Shown one piece after another: positions 1-6,709 of a DNA stretch of 11,755 nucleotides. Each line of letters starts with the position of its first letter. Within the stretch, counting starts at the first letter, position 1. The notes beneath the pieces were generated by a model. The model saw only the letters and a list, made by a program, of their open reading frames with translations, ran no database searches and had not been told where the DNA came from. This DNA is from an uncultured Clostridium sp. (lineage in GTDB: Bacteria > Bacillota > Clostridia > Lachnospirales > Lachnospiraceae): the NCBI GenBank assembly GCA_900553925.1, contig USFH01000064.1:1-11755 (forward strand). Reading direction: 5' to 3'. The translations under genes and the position numbers were made by a program.

Positions 1-257
1 CCCTCTTTGAGAAGACGATCAGCAACCTGGTAGAGGTGAAGAGCCGTGGCGCTTATCTCATGGGACTGACCAGCTATGGTAATTATGCCGTGGAGGACAC
101 AGCAGATTTCTCTGTTTATGTACCGAAGACAGAGCAGTATTTTATGAATAGTCTGGCTATTGTGCCGCTGCAGCTTATGGGATATTATGTTAGTGTGGCT
201 AAAGGACTGGATGTGGATAAACCAAGAAACCTTGCGAAATCTGTAACGGTAGAATAA
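1..257 (+). CDS. glmS: Glutamine--fructose-6-phosphate aminotransferase (isomerizing), C-terminal fragment
   Basis: Only the last 84 residues are in the window; the gene enters from the left edge and its reading frame runs from base 3. GlmS makes glucosamine-6-phosphate from fructose-6-phosphate and glutamine in the cytoplasm, the first step towards UDP-GlcNAc for peptidoglycan. The fragment is the end of the second SIS (sugar isomerase) domain. It carries the segment MNSLAIVPLQLMGYYVSVAKG and finishes with DKPRNLAKSVTVE, practically the invariant GlmS C-terminus, whose lysine lies in the sugar-binding site. The stop is TAA at 255-257. The N-terminal glutaminase domain lies outside, so completeness and regulation (for example a glmS ribozyme) cannot be judged. 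A long hairpin follows the stop codon. The family call is secure from the terminal motif. Confidence 0.95.
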   Translation, partial: LFEKTISNLVEVKSRGAYLMGLTSYGNYAVEDTADFSVYVPKTEQYFMNSLAIVPLQLMGYYVSVAKGLDVDKPRNLAKSVTVE

Positions 258-267
258 TGATAGAGAG

Positions 268-310
268 ATGCATACCTCATTTGTACATGCGTGCAGATGA
301 GGTATTGTAT
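268..310 (+). terminator. Long hairpin after glmS, possible 3' end structure without U-run
   Basis: Bases 268-286 pair with 291-310 around a four-base ATGC loop. There are 19 pairs, a few of them G-T wobbles, and one bulged T at 306. The core ATACCTCAT (272-280) / ATGAGGTAT (297-305) is perfect. The position just after the glmS stop suggests a transcript 3' end. However, the next bases are gtgtaaaaat rather than a run of T, so it does not meet the usual intrinsic terminator pattern. It could instead be an mRNA stabilising or processing structure. Confidence 0.45.
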
Positions 311-402
311 GTGTAAAAATGATTATGGGACGCAGGAATCCTATGTGCGCGGGCACGGACGGGATTACGTGCGTAAAAATTTACAAGGAATGAAGAAACA
401 GG

Positions 403-1740
403 ATGAAGGATCTGACAAAAGGCTACCCGGCAAAAGTGATAATTTTATTTGCCATCCCGATGATATTCGGCAGCATATTTCAACAATTATATAATATAGC
501 GGACAGTAAGATTGTAAGTACATTTGTTGGCACCGAAGCGTTTGCAGCTGTCGGTGCCACAAGTGTTGTATCGAACACATTAATCGGATTTTTGAATTCC
601 CTGACACTTGGGTTTGCAATTCCGATTGCGAACAGCTTTGGAGGAAAGGATTATAAGCGGATGCGCCGCATGGTGGCAGGTACTGTGTTGCTGACGCTGG
701 CAGGGGCAGTTGTGCTTACCGTGTTAATCTTGCTTTTGATTCCTGCGATCCTGAAACTTCTGGCAACACCGGAAGATATTATGAGTCCGGCGCTTGCGTA
801 TGTGCGCATTATTTTATATGGCATTATATTTGTGTCTGTGTATAACATGTGTGCAAATGTACTGCGCGCGGTTGGTGACAGCCGGACGCCGCTTTATTGT
901 CTGATTATTTCCGTGTTCGTGAATATTGGACTGGATCTGCTGTTTGTGAATGGATTTCATATGGGGATTCAGGGTGCTGCCTGGGCGACAATCATCTCGC
1001 AGGCACTTTCGGCAGTGCTTTGTCTTGGTTATATCTTGCTTAAGTTCCGGGATATTATACCGGAGAAGGACGAGTGGAAGCCGGTGGAAGGACAGTACAG
1101 TGAGCTTCTTACGACGGGGCTTGCGATGGGATTTATGTCGCTTGTTGTGAATTTCGGAACGATTGTGCTGCAAGGTGCAATCAATGGACTGGGAACAGCA
1201 ATCGTTGCGGCGCATACAGCGGCAAGAAAAGTGTTTGATATATTTACGGTATCACTTTATTGTCTGGGAAATGCAATGACAACCTTTGTAAGTCAGAATA
1301 TGGGTGCTGGAGAACCGACACGTATTCGCAGAGGGATTCGTCATGCCGTTGTTATGGCAACGGGAATAACAACGGTACTTGTAATTATCTGTTTTGCATT
1401 TGGCAGGCTGGTATTTACATGGCTTGCGTCTACCGATAATGCGACAATTGTAGACTCTGCGGTGATGTATTCCCGGATCAGTATTGTGTTTTTCTATGTG
1501 CTCGGACCGCTATTTATTCTGCGGTGCAGTCTGCAGGGGATGGGGCGGAAAGTAATACCGGTGTGTTCGAGCGTTGTTGAGATGACAATCAAGGTACTTT
1601 CTGCAACGATTCTGGTGCCGCGGCTTGCTTATTTCGGTGTGGCACTTACGGAACCGATCAGCTGGGTCTGCATGACGATTCTGCTGACGGTGGCTTATTT
1701 CGCGAAGCCGCCGGAACAGATGTTGCGAAAGACTGCTTAA
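403..1740 (+). CDS. MATE-family multidrug/cation efflux transporter
   Basis: This 445-residue, very hydrophobic protein has about twelve membrane-spanning stretches in two related halves, the normal size and layout of the MATE family. Known members export drugs or other organic compounds in exchange for Na+ or H+. The N-terminus shows the family pattern KDLTKGYPAKVIILFAIPM followed by FQQLYNIAD and FVG near residues 26-43, with a basic loop GGKDYKRMRRM after the second helix. The second half starts near residue 230 and includes FVSQNMGAGE near residue 300. The start is fixed at ATG 403 because an in-frame TGA lies at 391. The ribosome binding site is weak (AAGGA at 385-389, about 13 bases away). 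The gene is 145 bases after glmS and co-directional. No terminator is seen after it; instead the next promoter overlaps its last codons. The substrate cannot be told from sequence. Confidence 0.93.
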   Translation: MKDLTKGYPAKVIILFAIPMIFGSIFQQLYNIADSKIVSTFVGTEAFAAVGATSVVSNTLIGFLNSLTLGFAIPIANSFGGKDYKRMRRMVAGTVLLTLAGAVVLTVLILLLIPAILKLLATPEDIMSPALAYVRIILYGIIFVSVYNMCANVLRAVGDSRTPLYCLIISVFVNIGLDLLFVNGFHMGIQGAAWATIISQALSAVLCLGYILLKFRDIIPEKDEWKPVEGQYSELLTTGLAMGFMSLVVNFGTIVLQGAINGLGTAIVAAHTAARKVFDIFTVSLYCLGNAMTTFVSQNMGAGEPTRIRRGIRHAVVMATGITTVLVIICFAFGRLVFTWLASTDNATIVDSAVMYSRISIVFFYVLGPLFILRCSLQGMGRKVIPVCSSVVEMTIKVLSATILVPRLAYFGVALTEPISWVCMTILLTVAYFAKPPEQMLRKTA

Positions 1741-1751
1741 AATGGTATAAT
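1723..1751 (+). promoter_or_regulatory. Extended -10 promoter for the 72-aa peptide/ptb/buk operon
   Basis: A -35-like TTGCGA at 1723-1728 is separated by exactly 17 bases from a perfect TATAAT at 1746-1751. TG occurs one base before the -10 box (TGGTATAAT), giving an extended -10 element. The -35 box lies inside the last codons of the MATE gene. Transcription should start near 1758 and leave a leader of about 75 bases. This is the only strong promoter I can see ahead of ptb, so it probably drives the whole unit down to the terminator near 7540. Confidence 0.75.
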
Positions 1752-1763
1752 AAACATTATATA

Positions 1764-1782
1764 GGCTGTGTTCACACAAGCC
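1764..1782 (+). promoter_or_regulatory. Small hairpin / imperfect palindrome in operon leader
   Basis: GGCTGTG (1764-1770) can pair with CACAAGCC (1775-1782) around the loop TTCA with one bulged A. It lies immediately downstream of the predicted transcription start, where it could be the 5' end hairpin of the mRNA or an operator half-site pair. No known regulator motif is recognised, so the assignment is only positional. Confidence 0.3.
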
Positions 1783-1831
1783 GGAATAATGCGGAAAACA
1801 CATTATAAATTCGTCAAAGAAGGTGAAACAG

Positions 1832-2050
1832 ATGTCAAGACTGAAGACTCCGAAAAAACCGAAGAAGGCAAAGCCTGCGAAATCACTTTACAGAGAACCT
1901 GCAAAGCGTATGTCGCGCAAAGAGCGGAAGCTTAAGGAAAAACGAAGAAAGCAGATAAATAAGCATATTGATCATGCTATGGGATTTATAGCAATTGCTT
2001 TATGCACCGTTTCAGCAATCTTGGACGTAAAGAACAACAAAGACTCATAA
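1832..2050 (+). CDS. Small basic protein with C-terminal membrane anchor, function unknown
   Basis: A 72-residue protein (from ATG 1832) that I do not recognise. Residues 1-50 are extremely rich in lysine and arginine with many prolines near the start (PKKPKKAKPAKS), then KRMSRKERKLKEKRRKQINKH, probably helical. A single hydrophobic stretch MGFIAIALCTVSAILDV (about residues 51-67) could be a membrane anchor that leaves the basic part in the cytoplasm, consistent with the positive-inside rule. ATG 1832 is preferred over the in-frame GTG 1823 because GAAGGTG at 1819-1825 serves as a ribosome binding site at a 6-base distance. The gene is the first behind the promoter at 1723-1751 and ends 36 bases before ptb, so it is probably co-transcribed with it. 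A role in binding nucleic acid or anionic lipid is only a guess from charge. Confidence 0.7.
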   Translation: MSRLKTPKKPKKAKPAKSLYREPAKRMSRKERKLKEKRRKQINKHIDHAMGFIAIALCTVSAILDVKNNKDS

Positions 2051-2086
2051 AAAGAGGATGGAAGAGGAAAGGAAGAGAACAGAACA

Positions 2087-3004
2087 ATGAAGAATTTTGA
2101 AGGATTACTTGAGCAGATTAAATCATGTAGCAAGAAGAAGCTTGCCGTTGCAGTTGCACAGGATGATGCAGTTCTTGAGGCAGTAAAGGCAGCGAAGGAC
2201 AAGGATATCGCGGATGCAATTCTGGTCGGAGATGCTGATAAGATCAAGGAAATCGCTGCAAGCATGGATATGAGTTTAGAGGGTTTTGAGATTATTGACG
2301 TGAAGGATCCGACAGAAGCAGCTCTTACAGCAGTAAAGCTTGTACATGATGGAGAGGCAGATATGTACATGAAGGGTCTCATTGACACAAAGGGATTCCT
2401 GAAGAGTGTACTCAATAAGGAAGTGGGACTTAGAACCGGTAAGGCTTTGTCACATGTATGTCTGTTTGAGATTGAAGGCTTCGAGAAGATGTTCTTCCTG
2501 ACGGACGTTGCATTTATTCCATACCCAACATTGGAGGACAAGGTAGATATCATCAGCAACACAGTTGCAGTTGCACATGCATGTGGTATCGAGTGTCCAA
2601 AGGTAGCTCCGCTTGCAGCCGTAGAGGTAGTAAATCCGAAGATGCCTGTTACAGTAGACGCAGCTGAGCTTACAAAGATGAATGAAGAGGGTAAGATTAC
2701 AGGCTGTATCGTGGACGGACCGCTTTCCATGGATCTTGCAATTGATCCGGAAGCTGCAAAGCATAAGGGAGCAACAAACCGTAAGATTGTCGGTGATGCA
2801 GATATCTTACTGTTCCCAGACATTCACGCAGGTAATATCACATATAAGACACTGGTTCACACAGCAAAGGTTAAGAATGGCTGTATCTTAACAGGTACAA
2901 AGGCACCGGTTATCCTGACATCCCGTTCCGATACATTTGAGACAAAGGTCAATTCGATTGCCCTTGCAGCGATCGTAGCTGAGAACTTAAAGAAGAACCA
3001 GTAA
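2087..3004 (+). CDS. ptb: Phosphate butyryltransferase (phosphotransbutyrylase)
   Basis: This 305-residue cytoplasmic enzyme is of the phosphate acetyl/butyryltransferase family at the normal length for Ptb (about 300). It moves the butyryl group from CoA to phosphate, making butyryl-phosphate for the kinase encoded next. Conserved blocks are MKGLIDT (95-101), LRTGKALSHV (115-124), VDGPLSMD (209-216), DIHAGNITYK (245-254) and the C-terminal TSRSDTFETKVNSIALA (278-294). A purine-rich ribosome binding site (GAGGAAAGGAAG) lies about 10-12 bases before ATG 2087. By sequence alone a phosphate acetyltransferase is possible. The adjacent butyrate kinase, in the classic clostridial ptb-buk order, decides for Ptb. 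A 283-aa open frame on the opposite strand is a coding shadow. Confidence 0.93.
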   Translation: MKNFEGLLEQIKSCSKKKLAVAVAQDDAVLEAVKAAKDKDIADAILVGDADKIKEIAASMDMSLEGFEIIDVKDPTEAALTAVKLVHDGEADMYMKGLIDTKGFLKSVLNKEVGLRTGKALSHVCLFEIEGFEKMFFLTDVAFIPYPTLEDKVDIISNTVAVAHACGIECPKVAPLAAVEVVNPKMPVTVDAAELTKMNEEGKITGCIVDGPLSMDLAIDPEAAKHKGATNRKIVGDADILLFPDIHAGNITYKTLVHTAKVKNGCILTGTKAPVILTSRSDTFETKVNSIALAAIVAENLKKNQ

Positions 3005-3017
3005 TTTCAAGCATATT

Positions 3018-3094
3018 CAAATGTGCAGAAAGATATAGCAGATATGGTTGGGCATACGTATGCCCAACCGATACACATATTTATTGCACATTTG
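3018..3094 (+). repeat. Nested inverted repeats between ptb and buk
   Basis: Two perfect inverted repeats are nested here. The outer arms are CAAATGTGCA (3018-3027) and TGCACATTTG (3085-3094). The inner element at 3046-3069 is an uninterrupted 24-base perfect palindrome whose half is GGTTGGGCATAC. In RNA this would give a stable two-tier stem ending about 9 bases before the buk ribosome binding site. No T-run follows the inner palindrome, so it is not a standard terminator. It fills most of the 115-base ptb-buk gap. It may be a processing or stability element that sets the Ptb:Buk ratio, or a DNA operator; both are inference. Confidence 0.8.
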
Positions 3095-3103
3095 CATACA
3101 TAT

Positions 3104-3112
3104 AAAGGAGGA
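3104..3112 (+). promoter_or_regulatory. Strong ribosome binding site of buk
   Basis: AAAGGAGGA ends 7 bases before ATG 3120 and is close to a perfect match to the 16S rRNA 3' end. It decides the start of butyrate kinase at 3120 rather than an in-frame upstream start at 3048, which would add 24 residues read through the palindrome. The resulting 355-residue protein begins MSYKSLIINPGS, as expected for the family. Confidence 0.9.
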
Positions 3113-3119
3113 TAATAAA

Positions 3120-4187
3120 ATGAGTTATAAGTCATTGATCATCAATCCGGGTTCTACATCTACAAAGATTGGTGTATTCGAAGATGAGACATTGTTGTTC
3201 GAGGAGACACTGCGTCATTCGACTGAGGAGATTGCACAGTTCGATTCAATCGTTGCACAGAAGGATTTCCGTAAGGATGTCATCGCTAAGGTTTTAGCAG
3301 AGAATAATTTCGATATCAAGACACTGGATGTTGTTGTAGGCCGTGGTGGTCTGCTTAAGCCAATTCCGGGTGGTACATACACAGTTACAGATGAACTGGT
3401 AAAGGACTTAGTAGAGGCAAAGCGTGGTGAACATGCATCAAACCTCGGTGGTATCCTGGCAAAGGATTTCGCTGACGAGCTTGGAATCCCTGCTTACATC
3501 GTAGATCCGGTTGTTGTTGACGAGTTACAGGATGTTGCAAGACTTTCCGGACATCCGGAACTTCCTAGAACAAGTATCTTCCATGCATTAAACCAGAAGG
3601 CAGTTGCAAAGCGTTATGCAAAGGAAGTTGGTAAGAAGTACGAGGATTTGAACCTCATCGTTGTGCATATGGGTGGCGGTGTATCTGTAGGTGCCCATAC
3701 AGGCGGTAAGGTTGTAGATGTATTCAATGCTTTGGATGGCGATGGTGCATTCTCTCCGGAGCGTGCCGGTGGTGTTCCAAACGGCGAGCTGGTTCGTCTG
3801 TGCTACTCAGGCAAGTATACAGAGAAGGAAATGATCAAGCAGCTTGTCGGTAAGGCAGGCTTCAATGCATACTGCGGTTCAAACGACGCAAGAGACATCG
3901 AGGCTATGGCTAAGAATGGTGATAAGCATGCACAGCTTGTATTCGATGCATTCTTATATCAGGTATCGAAGGATATCGGAGCACAGGCAGCGGTTCTCTC
4001 CGGTAAGGTTGATCAGATTATCCTGACAGGCGGTATCGCATATGGCAAGTACGCAACCGAAGAGATCACAAAGAGAGTAAAGTTTATCGCACCGGTTACC
4101 GTATACGGTGGCGAAGACGAGCTTCTTGCCCTGGCACAGGGTGCGCTTCGTGTATTAAATGGCGAGGAAGAAGCGAAGGTTTATTAA
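3120..4187 (+). CDS. buk: Butyrate kinase
   Basis: This 355-residue cytoplasmic kinase of the acetokinase/butyrate kinase (ASKHA) family has the usual Buk length. It transfers phosphate from butyryl-phosphate to ADP, yielding butyrate and ATP. The N-terminal phosphate loop is LIINPGSTSTKIGVF (6-20). VVGRGGLLKPIPGGTY (72-87) is typical of butyrate rather than acetate kinase. The second phosphate loop is VVHMGGGVSVGAHTGGKVVD (181-200), followed by DGDGAFSPERAGGVP (206-220). The adenosine segment is IILTGGIAYGK (300-310). It follows ptb by 115 bases holding a large inverted repeat and has its own very strong ribosome binding site, which suggests separately tuned translation. The unknown surface protein starts 27 bases downstream, so the operon continues. 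A branched-chain acyl kinase role is an alternative that sequence alone does not exclude. Confidence 0.95.
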   Translation: MSYKSLIINPGSTSTKIGVFEDETLLFEETLRHSTEEIAQFDSIVAQKDFRKDVIAKVLAENNFDIKTLDVVVGRGGLLKPIPGGTYTVTDELVKDLVEAKRGEHASNLGGILAKDFADELGIPAYIVDPVVVDELQDVARLSGHPELPRTSIFHALNQKAVAKRYAKEVGKKYEDLNLIVVHMGGGVSVGAHTGGKVVDVFNALDGDGAFSPERAGGVPNGELVRLCYSGKYTEKEMIKQLVGKAGFNAYCGSNDARDIEAMAKNGDKHAQLVFDAFLYQVSKDIGAQAAVLSGKVDQIILTGGIAYGKYATEEITKRVKFIAPVTVYGGEDELLALAQGALRVLNGEEEAKVY

Positions 4188-4214
4188 GAGAAAATGTTTT
4201 ATGGGAGGGGTAGA

Positions 4215-6683
4215 ATGGACGAAAATAACACACAGCAGGGAGGCTTTCCGGATCCATCCGGAAATGTGAATCCACAGCAACCAGGGCAACCGGTACAGCC
4301 GGATATGACTGGATACTACGGGCAGCAGCCTGGGCAGCCGGATATGAACGGATACTACGGTCAGCAACCGGTACAGCCTGGGCAGCCGGATATGAACGGA
4401 TATTACGGACAGCAGCCGGTACAGCCGGATATGAACGGATATAACGGACAGCAGCCGGTACAGCCTGGTGCGACAGGATATTATGGACAGCAGCCGGTAC
4501 AGCCTGGTACGACAGGATATTATGGACAGCAACCGCAGGCAGGCGGAAAACCACCAAAGGTTAAGAAACCGAAGAAACCAATGACAAAGGGCAGATTAGC
4601 TGCAATCATCGGAAGTGGTGTGGCGGTTGTTGCACTTGTTATATGTGGTGTCATTTTCCTTCCGAAGCTTTTCAAGTCGGATAAAGAAGTGGTTTTGGAT
4701 GCATTGGCAGAGACATATGCCTCTTACACTAAGGAAGAGGCATTGAATGATCTGATTGGCTACGATGATATATTGAATGCCTATAATGAAAAAGGTGGAA
4801 CGAGCAGCGGCAGCTTCTCAGTTGCAGTGGGAGAAGGAAGTGATGCCTGCAATGTAGGAGTTTCTGTTGATTCAGAAATGGATCAGAAGAATCAGGAATT
4901 GTCAGGTACTATGGCGATAAGCATTGGCGACAGCGAACTGCTCAGTGGAAATGTATATGCAGACAGTGAGAAGATGTATGTTGCATTTCCTGAGGCATTT
5001 GATGGATATCTGTCATATCCAACCGATGATCCATTTGGTGCAATTGTGAATTCTCCAGTTGGAGATTCGCTTGGCTTAGATGCAGGAAGCATACCTCACA
5101 TCAATATGAATGTGTTCGCACAGAGTGCAGACAGCACAGGCGTTCAGAGCGAGTATGTAGATGCACTTGAGACAGTCTGGGATGCAGCACAGTTTGAGAA
5201 GCAGGGAAAGGCAAAGATCACAGTAAATGGTCAGAACGTCACAGCGAAGGAATATTACGTGACATGGACCAAGGAGGATCTGCAGAAAGCATGTACTACA
5301 GCGATTGATGGATTGACAGAGGCTGTGACAGAGTCAGAATCCGCACTTCAAAGCAGTGGCATGAGTGCCGAAGAGTATAAGAGTTCCATGGAGCAGGTAA
5401 AGGCGATGATTCCAAGTATCATCACCAGTGACCTGCAGGTAAAGGTATATGTAAAGGATAAGAAGGCTGTCAAGATTACATGTAAAGATTCTGTCTCCAT
5501 CATGGGAATGGTCAAGATTGATTATGATTTTTGGTCAGATTATGGAGATAACGATGTATCCGGTAACATAAGCTTTGATGTATCGGGTACAAAGGCAGGA
5601 ATCAAGTATGAGGCACATGATATCAAGGGAAATACGAATGGTACTGTTACAGTATTCTATGGTGACAAGGAATTCGATGTTGATATCAATAAAGTAATCA
5701 CAGAAGCCGGAGATACAACTACGTCGAAGACAACAATTTCCGCAACGGATTATTTCACGATTGAGCTTACGAAGAACTTTAACAAGCAGGATAATTCAGT
5801 GAGCGGTACTGCAAGTGCGGATATCGTAGGTGCAGATGTCTATGAGATCAGCTACACAGGCGGTTGGAAGGATATTAAGAAGGGTGTTGCGTATACGCTT
5901 GCTTTAGATTCCTTCGAGGTGAAGGCGGCAGGAAAGACCATATGCACCGGAGCATTCAGCCAGACACTGGATACGTCAAAGATTCAGGTTACACCGAAGG
6001 ATGACAGTGCAGACGTGCTGGATATCGAGACCATGACGGAAGATGATCTGAACACATTTACAGAGAAGAACGATGCCAAAATGCAGGCTTGGATAGAACG
6101 TCTGAAAAATGATGCATCTTTGAATAAATTTTTCAACATATTAGAAGGCTTGTTCTCAGCAGAACCGATCGTTGAGGATACAGAGGAAGAGTATCCGGAG
6201 GATGAGATCGCAACAGATGATGCACAGGAGAAGACTCTGGATGACGCTGTAGTATCTACCTATGACGACTCTGTGAAGTATAAGGTAAATGGAACGATTG
6301 ATGGATTTGAGTTCAACTATGCGAGTGACTATACCGTCAGCTTTTCGACAGATGAATATTCAACAATCGATTACGCACTTAATCAGAATGATGATCTGCA
6401 GTCAGCACTGGACGATTCGTTCTATTCTATGTCGAACATAGATAGCTATGATGTACAGGAATCAAATCTGAATCAGACGGCAACCATCGATGGCAGAGAG
6501 GTTCTGTATAGTGTTGAGAAGTATGTTGCTTTTGAGATGAACTGCATGGATATGACCGCAGTTGTAGAGATCGAGCCGGGCGTATATCTGGTTGAGACTG
6601 TCAGTCTCTATCTGGATGACGACAGCTTCAGCGTGGAGCAGCTGCTGGAAGGACTTTCTACGAAGTATTTCACGAAGCAGTAA
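4215..6683 (+). CDS. Large single-pass membrane protein with Gly-Tyr-Gln-Pro repeats and extracellular domain
   Basis: I do not recognise a named family for this 822-residue protein. Residues 1-110 are low-complexity, rich in Q, P, G and Y, with six copies of GYYGQQP (one GYNGQQP) starting at residues 33, 46, 62, 75, 88 and 101. A lysine-rich linker KPPKVKKPKKP (112-122) precedes one membrane helix (about 128-149). There is no cleavable signal, so the repeat tail should be cytoplasmic and the remaining 670 residues outside. The outer part is acidic, Ser/Thr/Asp-rich and nearly free of cysteine, with alternating beta-type segments. An acidic stretch VEDTEEEYPEDE near 655 separates a C-terminal domain of about 130 residues that includes YKVNGTIDGFEFNYASDYTVSF. 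ATG 4215 is chosen over ATG 4194 because GGGAGGGG (4203-4210) lies just upstream. It is 27 bases after buk and 26 before aroD, so it probably shares their transcript. Confidence 0.85.
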   Translation: MDENNTQQGGFPDPSGNVNPQQPGQPVQPDMTGYYGQQPGQPDMNGYYGQQPVQPGQPDMNGYYGQQPVQPDMNGYNGQQPVQPGATGYYGQQPVQPGTTGYYGQQPQAGGKPPKVKKPKKPMTKGRLAAIIGSGVAVVALVICGVIFLPKLFKSDKEVVLDALAETYASYTKEEALNDLIGYDDILNAYNEKGGTSSGSFSVAVGEGSDACNVGVSVDSEMDQKNQELSGTMAISIGDSELLSGNVYADSEKMYVAFPEAFDGYLSYPTDDPFGAIVNSPVGDSLGLDAGSIPHINMNVFAQSADSTGVQSEYVDALETVWDAAQFEKQGKAKITVNGQNVTAKEYYVTWTKEDLQKACTTAIDGLTEAVTESESALQSSGMSAEEYKSSMEQVKAMIPSIITSDLQVKVYVKDKKAVKITCKDSVSIMGMVKIDYDFWSDYGDNDVSGNISFDVSGTKAGIKYEAHDIKGNTNGTVTVFYGDKEFDVDINKVITEAGDTTTSKTTISATDYFTIELTKNFNKQDNSVSGTASADIVGADVYEISYTGGWKDIKKGVAYTLALDSFEVKAAGKTICTGAFSQTLDTSKIQVTPKDDSADVLDIETMTEDDLNTFTEKNDAKMQAWIERLKNDASLNKFFNILEGLFSAEPIVEDTEEEYPEDEIATDDAQEKTLDDAVVSTYDDSVKYKVNGTIDGFEFNYASDYTVSFSTDEYSTIDYALNQNDDLQSALDDSFYSMSNIDSYDVQESNLNQTATIDGREVLYSVEKYVAFEMNCMDMTAVVEIEPGVYLVETVSLYLDDDSFSVEQLLEGLSTKYFTKQ
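4311..4535 (+). repeat. 39-bp in-frame tandem repeats coding GYYGQQP-type units
   Basis: Imperfect tandem repeats encode units such as GYYGQQPVQPGTT. Starts of the GY(Y/N)GQQP core are spaced 13, 16, 13, 13 and 13 codons apart, so the basic unit is 39 bp, with one 48-bp unit that carries an extra three residues. All differences keep the reading frame. Such minisatellites change copy number by slippage or recombination, so the tail length may vary between strains. Confidence 0.85.
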
Positions 6684-6709
6684 CGGGATAAGTAAATAGA
6701 GGAAATTAT

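Noticed and set aside
291..494. 67-aa open frame overlapping the glmS hairpin and the start of the MATE gene
   Set aside because: It runs out of frame into the conserved MATE N-terminus and shows no protein-like pattern; an ATG at 390 touches AAGGA directly, leaving no spacing.
1972..2823. 283-aa open frame on the minus strand opposite ptb
   Set aside because: It lies antisense to a gene with clear family motifs; its Ser/Ala-rich sequence is what the reverse complement of this codon usage yields, and it has no matching ribosome binding site or recognisable domain.
3048..3119. Upstream in-frame start that would lengthen butyrate kinase by 24 residues
   Set aside because: The extension reads through the palindrome, and the strong AAAGGAGGA site points to ATG 3120, which gives the standard family N-terminus.
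4096..4557. Two overlapping minus-strand open frames (153 and 125 aa) with repetitive sequence
   Set aside because: Both are reverse readings of the 39-bp repeats of the surface protein; the repeats remove stops in several frames.
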